Shown here one piece after another: positions 40,908 to 50,855 of a stretch of DNA of 64,000 bases. Origin of the DNA: JANOZM01 sp031429355 (lineage in GTDB: Bacteria; Pseudomonadota; Gammaproteobacteria; Burkholderiales; Burkholderiaceae_E); NCBI GenBank assembly GCA_031429355.1, contig JANOZM010000005.1:1-64000 (forward strand), written 5' to 3'. The notes beneath the pieces are model-generated. The model worked only from the letters and a program-made list of their open reading frames with translations, ran no database searches and was not told where the DNA came from. Numbering within the stretch: position 1 is the first letter of the stretch; each line of letters starts with the position of its first letter. Made by a program: the position numbers and the translations under genes.

Positions 40908-43631
40908 ATGCGTCCATTACTCTTACTTACAGTTGTCGTCGCTCTCAGCTTATCGGGGTGCGACTCGATTAAATCGAGTGGTAAAAGTACAGTCGAAGCA
41001 GCGCAAGCCGCTGTATCTAAAGGGGATTTAGCGGGAGCCATCATTCACTACAAGAACATGGTGCAAGCCAATGGCGATAACCATGCTGCACGGCTCGGCC
41101 TTGGCCAAACCAGTCTGCAAGTCGCAGATTTTGGACTCGCCCAAGCCGAATTAGAGCGAGTTGTTAAGCTGCCAGAATTGGCTGAGAAGGCTTACCCCTC
41201 ACTGCTAGAGACCTTGGCGCTGTCAAATCAATACGAGAAATTGCTCGAAGCAAGTATTGCTTCTGTTAAACAAGTTCCATCAAAAAAAGCAATCGCTGAA
41301 TATTACCGCGGTCGTGCTTTGTTTGGCTTAAAGCGCCCAGAAGAAGCCTTGTTGGCCTTCGACAGCGCCCTAGCTGTGCAGCCTGATTTAAAGGTTGCCG
41401 GTGTGGGTAAATTAGCGCTTCAGTTTGCAAGCTTTGCAGGTAAAGCACCCACGGCCGACAGTGAAAAGTTACTAGAGCAAATCTCTGCTTTCGCAAAGCA
41501 ATCGGCAGATGTTTCTGATGCGCTTGCGTTGGAGGGTTTTGCACTGCGCTTTCATGGAAAACTTAGCGGCGCTTCAGCCTCATTAGCTAAGGCTGTTGAG
41601 TTACGGCCGTACGATTTATCGGCTCGCTCGTCCTATGCCAAGGTATTAATTGATTTGGCGCAATATCCGGCGGCTCAAACCCAAATTGATGCGCTCTTGA
41701 AATATCGCGCAAGTGGTCCTAATGTTTCGTACTTGGCCGGTTTGTTGGCCTTTCGTCAAGGTAATACGCCGCGCGCACAAGAGCTAATTCAAAGTGTACT
41801 AGCCAGCAATCCTAACTATGTTCCAGCCCTAGAAATTGCCGCCGAAGTGGCCGTCGATAGCGGCGAGTATGTTTTAGCTGAAAAATATGCCCGAACGCTT
41901 ATTGCGCAAACGCCAAATTCAACTATTGGTTATCGTTACTTAGCGGCAACCTTTCTGGCTGTGAATTCTCCTGAACGTGCGCTTACTGTTTTAACACCAC
42001 TAATTCAATCAAAGGTAACTTCGCCCGATATTTTGGCGTTGACCGGCGATGCATTAATTCGCACTGGCAATCAAGCTAAGGGTATTCAGTTTTTAGAGGC
42101 GGCTAACCAAGTGTCTGGTCAAGCGCCGGGTTTGTCGGTTGCGGTTGCCAAAGCTAAATTACAAGCCGGTGAGTCATCCCAAGCGGTACAAATGCTCGAC
42201 AAAGCAGCACAAGCGAGTCGTTCGCCGCAAACCGATTTGAACATTGCACGAAGTTACTCGGCTGCGCGCGAGTTTCCAAAAGCAATCGCAATTGCGCAAA
42301 AGTTTATTGCTGCCAATCCCAAAGACGCACAAGGTCCCTATGTTTTGGGGCTAGTACAAGTTGCTTCGGGCGATGTGGCTGGTGCCGCGAAATCACTAGC
42401 TTCAGCGATTCAACTAAACCCTAGTTTTCTTGCTGCTATTGATACCGCAGCGCAAATCGATCTGGCTAATTCGATCGGTTTGACCGCAGCTAATGCAAAT
42501 GAAAATGTTGGCTATAAATCGGCCAAACAAAGGTACGAATCCTATGCCAAAGCCAATCCAAGTGACTTTCGTCCTTATATTGCGCTCGCGCGGGTATCAG
42601 CCAAGGTCGCTTCGAACGATCAAGAGGTATTGGCTCATTTAGCTGCAGCCAGAAAACTTGCGCCAATTTCACCCAAACCGGTGATCGAGAATGCAAAGTA
42701 TTTAATAGCCACTAGCCGTCCCGAGTTGGCTATTCAAGACATTCTAAATTGGTCGCAAAAACAACCGATTAACTCCGAATTGTTGATGGTTTTAGTCAAT
42801 GCCTATCAAAACACTGGGCAATATCCTAAAGCGGTCGCTATGTTAGAAGAAGCTGTTAAAACTGATGCCACTTCTGCTTCGTTGCACTTTTCAATTGGAA
42901 AATTGCGTCTAGGAATAAACGATTTTGCTGGTGCTTTAGGTGCATTCCAACGCGCAGCCGAATTACAACCAGAAGCAATCGAACCCAAGGTAGCCGTTGC
43001 CAGCACTTTGTTTAGCGCTGGTAAAAAAGCGCAAGCTGCCGAGGCAATGACCGCGATTCGGACACAATTTGCCAGCAATCCAGTTGTCGCTGCTTTAGAT
43101 GGCGATTTTGCGATGGCCGAATCAAAACCAGCCGATGCGGCGGTTCACTACACTAAAGCGTTTGCGGGTAATAAATCAACCCAATTTGCTTCGAAGCTTT
43201 ATCAGGCACAAATGCTTTCGGGCAAGACAGACGATGCGCGCAATCACCTAAAAGCCTATTGGGCGGCAACCAAGGACGTTGACTTTATGCTGTCGGCATC
43301 AGACGTTTTGATTACCAAGTCGGCCTGGAAGGACGCCTTAGCAATCTTAAATGAAGTATTGAAGGTCAATCCAAATAGCAGTGCGGCTTTAAATAATGCG
43401 GCTTTGGCGTTGCACAGCATAAAAGATGCAAAAGCTGCAACCTTGGCAGCGCAAGCTTACCAAATTGATCCGCATAATTTTGCTGTACTCGATACCTACG
43501 GGGTGATCTTGAGCGAAACCGGGCAAGCCGTAAAAGGGCTTGAATTGCTAAAACTAGCTGCGCAAAAAGCGCCCAATAACCCTCAGGTAAAAGAGCACTT
43601 GGCAAAAGCTCAAGCAATGGCCGGTAAATAA
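40908..43631 (+). CDS. prsT: PEP-CTERM system TPR-repeat lipoprotein PrsT
   Basis: PrsT is the large TPR lipoprotein that accompanies exosortase/PEP-CTERM loci. The 907-residue protein has a lipoprotein signal ending LSLSGC (Cys18) and then continuous TPR-like repeats, for example AVSKGDLAGAIIHYKNMVQA, ALFGLKRPEEALLAFDSALA, GNTPRAQELIQSVLASNPNY and SGDVAGAAKSLASAIQLNPS to the end (ALNEVLKVNPNSSAALNNAAL, split across units). Length and layout match the family well. It lies next to a PEP-CTERM substrate gene, but exosortase and the polysaccharide genes are not in this window. Confidence 0.9.
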   Translation: MRPLLLLTVVVALSLSGCDSIKSSGKSTVEAAQAAVSKGDLAGAIIHYKNMVQANGDNHAARLGLGQTSLQVADFGLAQAELERVVKLPELAEKAYPSLLETLALSNQYEKLLEASIASVKQVPSKKAIAEYYRGRALFGLKRPEEALLAFDSALAVQPDLKVAGVGKLALQFASFAGKAPTADSEKLLEQISAFAKQSADVSDALALEGFALRFHGKLSGASASLAKAVELRPYDLSARSSYAKVLIDLAQYPAAQTQIDALLKYRASGPNVSYLAGLLAFRQGNTPRAQELIQSVLASNPNYVPALEIAAEVAVDSGEYVLAEKYARTLIAQTPNSTIGYRYLAATFLAVNSPERALTVLTPLIQSKVTSPDILALTGDALIRTGNQAKGIQFLEAANQVSGQAPGLSVAVAKAKLQAGESSQAVQMLDKAAQASRSPQTDLNIARSYSAAREFPKAIAIAQKFIAANPKDAQGPYVLGLVQVASGDVAGAAKSLASAIQLNPSFLAAIDTAAQIDLANSIGLTAANANENVGYKSAKQRYESYAKANPSDFRPYIALARVSAKVASNDQEVLAHLAAARKLAPISPKPVIENAKYLIATSRPELAIQDILNWSQKQPINSELLMVLVNAYQNTGQYPKAVAMLEEAVKTDATSASLHFSIGKLRLGINDFAGALGAFQRAAELQPEAIEPKVAVASTLFSAGKKAQAAEAMTAIRTQFASNPVVAALDGDFAMAESKPADAAVHYTKAFAGNKSTQFASKLYQAQMLSGKTDDARNHLKAYWAATKDVDFMLSASDVLITKSAWKDALAILNEVLKVNPNSSAALNNAALALHSIKDAKAATLAAQAYQIDPHNFAVLDTYGVILSETGQAVKGLELLKLAAQKAPNNPQVKEHLAKAQAMAGK

Positions 43632-43718
43632 TAAGAAATACTGTGTAAAACCTTTCAGCGTACACTTCGCCTCCTTTGCAACTGTTTTAACTCCTCTCGC
43701 GAGTGTTTCGGACCATCC

Positions 43719-45350
43719 ATGCTTGTCGCTTCTAATATCACCATGCAGTTCGGGGCTAAGCCCCTGTTTGAAAACGTTTCGGTTAAATTTGGCGATGGCA
43801 ATCGCTACGGTTTAATTGGTGCTAACGGTTCGGGCAAAACCACGTTTATGAAAATTCTCGCTGGAGTTTTAGAGCCCAGCGATGGCAATGTTGTGCTCGA
43901 CAATGGCGAGCGCATGACGTTCTTAAAACAAGATCAGTTTGGCTACGAAGAGCAGCGGGTACTTGATGTAGTAATGCAAGGTCACGCGCAAATGTGGGCC
44001 TGCCAAAAAGAAAAAGATGCAATTTACGAAAATCTTGAAGCCACCGAAGAAGATTATCTGCACGCGGCCGAACTAGAGTCGAAGTTTGCTGAATACGATG
44101 GCTACACAGCCGAGTCGCGTGCTGGCGAGTTGTTGCTGGGTGTGGGCATTACAATCGAGCAACATACCGGCCCTATGCGTGCCGTAGCACCGGGTTGGAA
44201 ATTGCGTGTTTTGTTGTGCCAAGCTTTGTTTGCAAATCCAGAAATATTATTGTTGGACGAACCAACTAACAATCTCGATATCAATACGATTCGATGGTTA
44301 GAGGATGTCTTAAATCAGCGTGACAGCACGATGATTATTATTTCGCATGATCGGCATTTTTTAAATCAAGTATGCACGCATATGGCCGATTTAGATTACG
44401 GTCGTATTCAAGTGTATCCCGGTAATTACGACGATTACATGGAAGCTTCAACCCAAGCGCGTAATCGGCTGAGTAGTGCCAATACAAAGGCCAAAGAGCG
44501 TGTAGCTGAATTGCAAGATTTCGTCAGGCGTTTTTCTGCGAATAAATCAAAGGCTCGCCAAGCAACCAGCCGTGCCAAGCAAATAGAGAAAATTAAAGTC
44601 GAAGATATGAAGCCGTCTTCGCGTCAGTACCCTTGGATTCGCTTCGAATATGACGAGAAAGAAAAACTACATCGCCAAGCGGTTGAATTAGATCAAGTGA
44701 CCTTTGCCTACGAAGGTGGCGAAAAAATTATTAATAATTTTTCGATCAGTATCGATGCGGGTGACAAGGTGGCGATCATTGGCGAAAACGGCGTCGGTAA
44801 AACAACTTTGTTACGCCTTATTGCAAGTTCGGCGCTCTCGGGCCTAGAGCCGCAATATGGCAAAGTAAAGTGGCCCGAAAAAGCCAAGCCCGGTTATTTT
44901 GGTCAAGACCATACCGAAGACTTTGAGCAAGGCGAACCCCTTGCCGATTGGATTCAGCAATGGGTCCGTGCAGGTGGTTATGATGGCGGCGACGTTGAAA
45001 CACTGGTGCGCGGCACCTTGGGCCGCTTATTGTTTTCGGGTGACGAAGTTAGAAAATCGGTCAAAGTTATTTCGGGTGGTGAGCAAGGGCGCATGTTGTT
45101 TGGCAAACTCATGTTGTTGCACCCGAACGTAATGCTGATGGACGAACCAACTAACCACTTGGATATGGAATCTATCGAGTCGCTTAACAACGGTCTGGAC
45201 CGCTTTCCGGGAACCTTAATTTTTGTTTCGCACGACCGCGAATTTGTTTCCTCCTTAGCCACGCGCATTATCGAAATTAAACAAGACCACACTATTGTTG
45301 ATTATCGCGGTACCTACGAAGAGTATTTAGACAGTCAAGGCATCCAATAA
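43719..45350 (+). CDS. ABC-F family ATPase (YbiT-like)
   Basis: The 543-residue soluble protein has paired ABC domains, with Walker A GLIGANGSGKTTFMKILAGV and AIIGENGVGKTTLLRLIASS, and Walker B LLLDEPTNNLDINTIRWLED and LMDEPTNHLDMESIESL. The N-terminus (MLVASNITMQFGAKPLFENV) and the arm region FVRRFSANKSKARQATSRAK match YbiT. It presumably acts on the ribosome. It is one of two ABC-F genes in this window; the other is YheS-like. Confidence 0.93.
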   Translation: MLVASNITMQFGAKPLFENVSVKFGDGNRYGLIGANGSGKTTFMKILAGVLEPSDGNVVLDNGERMTFLKQDQFGYEEQRVLDVVMQGHAQMWACQKEKDAIYENLEATEEDYLHAAELESKFAEYDGYTAESRAGELLLGVGITIEQHTGPMRAVAPGWKLRVLLCQALFANPEILLLDEPTNNLDINTIRWLEDVLNQRDSTMIIISHDRHFLNQVCTHMADLDYGRIQVYPGNYDDYMEASTQARNRLSSANTKAKERVAELQDFVRRFSANKSKARQATSRAKQIEKIKVEDMKPSSRQYPWIRFEYDEKEKLHRQAVELDQVTFAYEGGEKIINNFSISIDAGDKVAIIGENGVGKTTLLRLIASSALSGLEPQYGKVKWPEKAKPGYFGQDHTEDFEQGEPLADWIQQWVRAGGYDGGDVETLVRGTLGRLLFSGDEVRKSVKVISGGEQGRMLFGKLMLLHPNVMLMDEPTNHLDMESIESLNNGLDRFPGTLIFVSHDREFVSSLATRIIEIKQDHTIVDYRGTYEEYLDSQGIQ

Positions 45351-45369
45351 ATAAAACGAGGTAGGGCGG

Positions 45370-45981
45370 ATGAATAAAACTAGACGGTTTATTTCTTTAG
45401 GTGCAGTGGGTTGTGCATCGTTAGCAACTGCGCCTTTAGTGTTTGCCCAAGAGCTTGCTCAGTCGGCGGTTTTTACGGCTTTGCAACGGGGTGGACTGAT
45501 TGTATTAATTCGCCATACCTCGGCCCCAGGAACTTTTGATCCACCCGGATTTAAATTAGATGAGTGTTCGACCCAACGCAATTTAGGTGAACAAGGTAAG
45601 CAGCAAGCTATTGCAATGGGTGAGACTTTAAAAGCCAATAATGTTCCAATTGAAGCTGTGTTTAGTTCGCAATGGTGTCGATGTCTAGATACGGCGCGAT
45701 TGGCGTTTCCTAATAGTGCAGTGGAACCCACCAGTTTTTTAAACTCACCAACTGGCACTACGCCAGAGTTACGGCAAACGCGAATAGAGCAGTGGCGCAA
45801 ACATATTCAACAGTTTGGGTCGCAAAAAGCTAAACCGAAAAATAGAATTTACGTCAGCCATATGTTTAATATTCAGGACCTGACAGGCGAGGCGGTTGCC
45901 GAAGGGCAAGCACTAGTTTTCGATCCGAAAGTTAGTTTTGTTTTACGGCCTGTAAAAGTACTTGGGCGAATTCAATTTTGA
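45370..45981 (+). CDS. Exported histidine phosphatase family protein
   Basis: The 203-residue protein has a signal peptide (FISLGAVGCASLATAPLVFA) and then a phosphoglycerate-mutase-like fold: VLIRHTSAPGTFDPPGFKLD with the catalytic RH, CSTQRNLGEQGKQQAIAMGE, VFSSQWCRCLDTARLAFPN and the second His in IYVSHMFNIQDLTG. RHT in place of RHG is a minor variant. It probably acts on periplasmic phosphoesters. A GTAGGG string lies just upstream of the ATG. Confidence 0.87.
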   Translation: MNKTRRFISLGAVGCASLATAPLVFAQELAQSAVFTALQRGGLIVLIRHTSAPGTFDPPGFKLDECSTQRNLGEQGKQQAIAMGETLKANNVPIEAVFSSQWCRCLDTARLAFPNSAVEPTSFLNSPTGTTPELRQTRIEQWRKHIQQFGSQKAKPKNRIYVSHMFNIQDLTGEAVAEGQALVFDPKVSFVLRPVKVLGRIQF

Positions 45982-46025
45982 TAACGCAGTAGGCGATAAT
46001 ACGCAGTCTTACTGAGATTATTTCT

Positions 46026-48602
46026 GTGCCAAATTCCATAGTCGATTTTTACCCGCTTGCCAATGAGCGTTACGATGAATTGCTGTTTAGCGATTCTGCT
46101 AGCGTACCAGGCGGTGCCGAACCTTTTGCAAACCCTACCGCGATACGTACGCCAAGGCTGCATTGGCAAGCCCTGCTCAGCGAGTTGCGTGCAGCCCCTG
46201 CTGGCACTATGCGTGACCGTGTGCAAATGGTGCAACGTCAAGTGCGCGAGAACGGTGTGACCTACAACGTTTATGCCGATCCACAAGGCGCGGATCGTCC
46301 ATGGGAATTGGATGTAGTGCCGTTTATATTGCCAGCCGATGAATGGGCCGCCATTGAAACGGCCGTTATACAACGCGCTGAGCTAATGAATCAAATTTTG
46401 CTCGATGTATACGGCGAGCAAAAATTACTAAAAGACGGGCATATTCCGCCCGCTTTGGTATTTGGCAACGAGGGGTTTCTGCGCCCTTGCCATGGCATAG
46501 CGCCAATTGGTGGCGTTGCCTTACAGACCTACGCAGTCGATTTGGCCCGCGCTCCTAACGGGCAGTGGTGGGTGGTGAGCGATCGCACGCAATCGCCCTC
46601 TGGGGCTGGCTATGCGCTAGAGAATCGATTGGCAATTGCTCGCGCCTTTCCGGATTTATTTCGCGAATTAAAAGTACAGCGCTTGGCCGGTTACTTTTCT
46701 GCATGGCGCGAAAGTTTGATTCATTGGGGGCGGTTATGTACGCCGCAATCACAAGCCAATGCTCACGGTGGCAATGACCGCCCACTAATCGTGTTGCTAA
46801 CGCCGGGTCCGTATAACGAAACCTACTATGAACAGAGTTACCTAGCCCGCTATTTGGGTTTTCCGTTAGTTCAAGGTAGCGACTTAACGGTGCGTGAAGG
46901 GTTTGTATTCCTTAAAACTTTGGCCGGTTTGCAACGGGTGAGCGTGATTCTAAGGCGCTTAGATGATGACTTTTGTGACCCCCTAGAGCTGCGTGAAGAT
47001 TCGGCTTTGGGCGTGCCTGGCTTGACCGAGGCGGCGCGTCGAGGCACGGTTATGATCACTAATAGTTTGGGTTCTAATATTTTAGAGTCGGGTGCCTTGC
47101 TAGGCTTCTTACCAAAGCTTGCGCAAGTTTTAAAAGGGCAAAATTTACTTATGCCGTCAGTGGCAACATGGTGGTGCGGCGAGCCTGCAGCGCTGCAAGA
47201 AGCGATTCGGCGCATGGGTACTTTGGTCTTTAAGCCAGCTTTTAATCACCTAAAACAAAAACCTGTATTTGGTGATCGCTTAAATAATTTTGAAAAAGAG
47301 ATTTTTAAAGAGTTGCTACTGGCAAACCCGCAAAATTATTTGGCTCAAGAGTTTGTAAAAAATTCACAAGTGCCGGTTTGGAAACCATCTGTCACTAATG
47401 ACGAAAAATTAGTGCGTGCTGGCGTTTTAGGTGCTTCCGAAGTAGTGCTACGCGTTTTTGCGTGCGCTACACCAACGGGTTACCAAGTAATGCCTGGTGG
47501 GCTAACGCGCGTTGCAACCAATTTAGATTCTCGTTCACTTGCCATGCAACGCGGTGGTGGCAGTAAAGATACTTGGGTGCTAACAACTGGTGCTGTTAAC
47601 GAAACAACTTTGATTGCCCAAGCCACCGAATCGAACCAACTAATTCGTAGCGATACGCAACTGGCCAGCCGTACTGTCGAGAATTTATTTTGGTTTGGCC
47701 GATACGCTGAGCGCTGCGATAACACCGTGCGCTTAATGCGGCGCATGCTTGATGACTTAATTGAAGTATCCCCCGATGCGCGCGGCAACGACTGGGCCGC
47801 ATTAGTAAGTTTGTGCCAAGAGCATGAGTTGTTAGCAAAGGACACCCAGCCAAACGACCCGACCATTGAGCGTTGTTTGTTAAACGCTATGCACTCTGAT
47901 GAAGTGGCGGGTTTAGGCAACCACGTCAATCAATTATTTAGGGTTGCGTTTAGCTTGCGCGAACGGCTCTCGGCCGACAATTGGCGTGCGTTAAATTACA
48001 CCTTGCAACAGCTCGGTAAACCGAAGCCCGATTTAAAAATTGGTGAAGCCTTGTTATTGTTAGATGAAGCCTCTATTTCGTTAATGACCTTAACCGGCTT
48101 TGCCCTTGATGGTATGACACGCGATATGGGTTGGCGCTTTATGTCAATTGGTCGGCGCGTCGAACGCTTGCAATTTATGACCACTGTTTTGCAACACGCC
48201 ATTGCTAAACCCGATCTAAATAATTTGGATTGGATGTTGGAGCTTGGTGATAGCACCATTACTTATCGCTCCCGTTATATGGCGAAACCAGAATGGCTGC
48301 CGACGCTCGACTTGTTGGTGCTTGATCCAGCAAATCCACGGTCTTTATTGTTTCAATTAGATGGGCTTGTAGGTGCGTTAAAGCGGGTGTCCGCTGTGCA
48401 TGGCGAATGTGGATTTACTTTGTTAGAACCGTTGCTATCAGATTTCAAACAGCTTGATGTTGCAAGCACATTGCGGTACGACAGTGCAGTGTTAAAACAA
48501 TTGTTGGATCGTTTAAAACGAGCAGGCGTTGAGTTATCGGAACAACTTGAGGCGCGCTTTTTTAGCTATGCGGCTAAGGCCAAAATAGAGGTGCCGCTTT
48601 GA
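46026..48602 (+). CDS. Circularly permuted ATP-grasp / alpha-E fusion protein
   Basis: The 858-residue protein joins two domains often encoded separately. Residues about 70-490 are a circularly permuted type 2 ATP-grasp domain (VTYNVYADPQGADRPWELDV, HGIAPIGGVALQTYAVDLAR, LTPGPYNETYYEQSYLARYL, SNLGSN-like TNSLGSNILESGALLGFLP). Residues about 545-850 are an alpha-E helical domain (LASRTVENLFWFGRYAERCD, NTVRLMRRMLDDL). Genes of this kind with a transglutaminase partner are predicted to make or modify small peptides or amides. It uses a GTG start, and the next gene overlaps by four bases. Confidence 0.92.
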   Translation: MPNSIVDFYPLANERYDELLFSDSASVPGGAEPFANPTAIRTPRLHWQALLSELRAAPAGTMRDRVQMVQRQVRENGVTYNVYADPQGADRPWELDVVPFILPADEWAAIETAVIQRAELMNQILLDVYGEQKLLKDGHIPPALVFGNEGFLRPCHGIAPIGGVALQTYAVDLARAPNGQWWVVSDRTQSPSGAGYALENRLAIARAFPDLFRELKVQRLAGYFSAWRESLIHWGRLCTPQSQANAHGGNDRPLIVLLTPGPYNETYYEQSYLARYLGFPLVQGSDLTVREGFVFLKTLAGLQRVSVILRRLDDDFCDPLELREDSALGVPGLTEAARRGTVMITNSLGSNILESGALLGFLPKLAQVLKGQNLLMPSVATWWCGEPAALQEAIRRMGTLVFKPAFNHLKQKPVFGDRLNNFEKEIFKELLLANPQNYLAQEFVKNSQVPVWKPSVTNDEKLVRAGVLGASEVVLRVFACATPTGYQVMPGGLTRVATNLDSRSLAMQRGGGSKDTWVLTTGAVNETTLIAQATESNQLIRSDTQLASRTVENLFWFGRYAERCDNTVRLMRRMLDDLIEVSPDARGNDWAALVSLCQEHELLAKDTQPNDPTIERCLLNAMHSDEVAGLGNHVNQLFRVAFSLRERLSADNWRALNYTLQQLGKPKPDLKIGEALLLLDEASISLMTLTGFALDGMTRDMGWRFMSIGRRVERLQFMTTVLQHAIAKPDLNNLDWMLELGDSTITYRSRYMAKPEWLPTLDLLVLDPANPRSLLFQLDGLVGALKRVSAVHGECGFTLLEPLLSDFKQLDVASTLRYDSAVLKQLLDRLKRAGVELSEQLEARFFSYAAKAKIEVPL

Positions 48603-49498
48603 GCAATTCAACCCTGTTGCAAGTGGTGCATGAAACGCGTTACGACTATGCGGCCTCGGTTTCGCTATCGCAACAAAAACTGCATTTAACGCCGCGCGAA
48701 ACCGAATTTCAGAGCTATCGGTCCCATTACATTACTGTATTGCCCACACCCATCGAGCTGATACCCTCGCTTGATTATTTTGGTAATGCTTGTCATTACC
48801 TATCCATAACCGAAATTCACCAACAGTTTGTCGTACGCGCAGAATCAATTGTTTTGCTGCAAGCTAGAGCTTTGCCGTTGCACTCTATGGACTGGACCGA
48901 AGTAGTCATTCAGTTAAAGTACACAGGCCAAGCAATATCTAAACAAGCATTGTTAGCATCGCAGTTTTTGTACGCCTCACCCCACGTTGTATTAAGCCAA
49001 GAGTTGCGGGATTACGCTAGTCTTTCGTTTGTAAGCGGCCGAACTGTTATAGAAGCTTCGCTCGATTTAACACAACGCATTTATGCAGACTTTAAATTTG
49101 ATCCTAAAGCGACGGATATCTCGACGCCGATCCAACAAGTGTTAAAAATGCGTCGAGGTGTTTGCCAAGACTTCGCCCACTTAATGATTGGTTGCTTGCG
49201 TAGCCTTGGTTTGGCAGCGCGCTATGTCAGCGGTTATATCCTGACCAATCCCCCACCGGGAACGCCTAGATTAATTGGTGCCGATGCTTCGCATGCCTGG
49301 GTTTCGGTCTATTGCCCATTAGCTGGTTGGATTGACTTCGATCCGACTAATCGATGTGTTGTAGATAGGGATCACATTACCTTGGCTTGGGGCCGCGATT
49401 TTAGTGATATCAGCCTACTGCGTGGCGTAATGTTAGGTAGCGCAGACCAAGTGTTAAAAGTTGCCGTCACAGTCAGTCCAATAACCGATACAGTCTAG
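48599..49498 (+). CDS. Transglutaminase-like family protein
   Basis: The 299-residue protein has the N-terminal beta domain found in bacterial transglutaminase-like proteins (VVHETRYDYAASVSLSQQKL, then HLTPRETEFQSYRSHYI) and a catalytic core with MRRGVCQDFAHLMIGCLRSL (Cys), AARYVSGYIL, GADASHAWVSVYCPLAGWID (His) and FDPTNRCVVDRDHI (Asp). It probably acts as a peptidase or amide-forming enzyme with the ATP-grasp partner, whose stop codon its TTG start overlaps. Confidence 0.94.
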   Translation: MSNSTLLQVVHETRYDYAASVSLSQQKLHLTPRETEFQSYRSHYITVLPTPIELIPSLDYFGNACHYLSITEIHQQFVVRAESIVLLQARALPLHSMDWTEVVIQLKYTGQAISKQALLASQFLYASPHVVLSQELRDYASLSFVSGRTVIEASLDLTQRIYADFKFDPKATDISTPIQQVLKMRRGVCQDFAHLMIGCLRSLGLAARYVSGYILTNPPPGTPRLIGADASHAWVSVYCPLAGWIDFDPTNRCVVDRDHITLAWGRDFSDISLLRGVMLGSADQVLKVAVTVSPITDTV

Positions 49499-49528
49499 TT
49501 TGAACTTTTTACGCCAAGGTAGGCCGCT

Positions 49529-50845
49529 GTGTTTGAACGAATCAAAGTAGCGCGATTAGAACGTCAACAAACGCAAGCCGTAACGCGCTTTGCCCAAGAC
49601 TGCCGTAAGTTGTTATCAGAGCGAGGTGATGCCATTGGCGTTGCTTTAGCTGCCACCGCGCTAGAGCACTACGCGCGATTGGACGACGACAGTAAAAGCA
49701 CTGTTTTTCAATTGTTAGCGGACGAATTTGATCCCGATCCGGGCGAGGTACTGATACTGGCCGAGCGCTATGCGGTTAATCGTTCGCCAGCTAATTTAGT
49801 GGCTTTATCGAGAGCCGCCGAGCCGCCCCGTCAAGAGCTGTTACGTCGATTAAACCGTGCGCCGGGCGGTGCGGGTGCTATTGTCAAAATGCGCAGCGAT
49901 TTACTCACGCGTTTAAAAGCAAAGCCAAAATTACAAGCGGTTGATGCCGATTTTCAGCACTTACTAAGCTCGTGGTTTAACCCCGGTTTTTTGCAAATGC
50001 AACGCATAGACTGGAACTCGCCAGCGCGTTTACTCGAGCAGTTGATAGCCCACGAAGCCGTGCATGAGATTCAAGGCTGGGATGATTTGCGTCGGCGTTT
50101 AGAACCCGATCGCCGCTGTTTCGCTTTCTTTCACCCGATGCTGCCGCAAGAGCCATTAATTTTTGTAGAGGTCGCGCTGCTTGATGCAATGCCCTCGCAA
50201 ATTGGACCATTGATAGATCCAGCCAGCCCCAAGGCCGATCCAAACAAAGCCAAAGTGGCGGTGTTTTATTCGATCTCCAATTGTCAGCCCGGTTTGCGCG
50301 GCGTCTCGCTAGGTAATTTTTTAATTAAACGCGTCGCGCAAGAGTTACAAAATGAATTTAGCAAAATCAAGACTTTTTGCACGCTATCGCCTATTCCCGA
50401 TTTTGCTAATTGGTACGGGCAACTGCAAAAACAACTTAAGGTAACTGGTGCAACTGATAGCACTTTACGACTGTCGGAATTGGCCTCGAAAAAATCTAAT
50501 CTTGCATTGTGTGATGCGATTCTAACCAATGCGTCTGCACCGAAGGTTATCGAACAAGCTTGCGCTTATTACCTAGGCCACAGCGCGTCGTTGATTGAAG
50601 TTGAAGGTTTAACCGCTCAACAATTGCAGGTTATCCCCAACGATCCGGTGGCGCGTTTTCATTTAAATAATGGCGCGCGACTTGAGCGCATAAACCTCAA
50701 TGGTGATTTATCTAAAAAGGGTCAGCGCCAAGCCTTGGGTTGCATGGTCAATTATTTGTATGATTTAGATCAAATTGAAAACAACCACGACAAGTTTGTC
50801 AATGGGCAAGTCGTGGCTTCGCGCTCGGTTAAAGGGTTGTTGTAG
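49529..50845 (+). CDS. Malonyl-CoA decarboxylase
   Basis: It converts malonyl-CoA to acetyl-CoA and CO2. The 438-residue protein has an N-terminal helical domain and a GNAT-fold catalytic domain. Recognisable stretches are AVHEIQGWDDLRRRLEPDRR, CFAFFHPMLPQEPLIFVEVA, VFYSISNCQPGLRGVSLGNF, FCTLSPIPDFANWYGQLQKQ and DPVARFHLNNGARLERIN. The His and Ser residues used in catalysis lie in these blocks. It starts with GTG 30 bases after the transglutaminase; no malonyl-CoA synthetase or malonate transporter is beside it. Confidence 0.92.
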   Translation: MFERIKVARLERQQTQAVTRFAQDCRKLLSERGDAIGVALAATALEHYARLDDDSKSTVFQLLADEFDPDPGEVLILAERYAVNRSPANLVALSRAAEPPRQELLRRLNRAPGGAGAIVKMRSDLLTRLKAKPKLQAVDADFQHLLSSWFNPGFLQMQRIDWNSPARLLEQLIAHEAVHEIQGWDDLRRRLEPDRRCFAFFHPMLPQEPLIFVEVALLDAMPSQIGPLIDPASPKADPNKAKVAVFYSISNCQPGLRGVSLGNFLIKRVAQELQNEFSKIKTFCTLSPIPDFANWYGQLQKQLKVTGATDSTLRLSELASKKSNLALCDAILTNASAPKVIEQACAYYLGHSASLIEVEGLTAQQLQVIPNDPVARFHLNNGARLERINLNGDLSKKGQRQALGCMVNYLYDLDQIENNHDKFVNGQVVASRSVKGLL

Positions 50846-50855
50846 TCCGTTTAAT

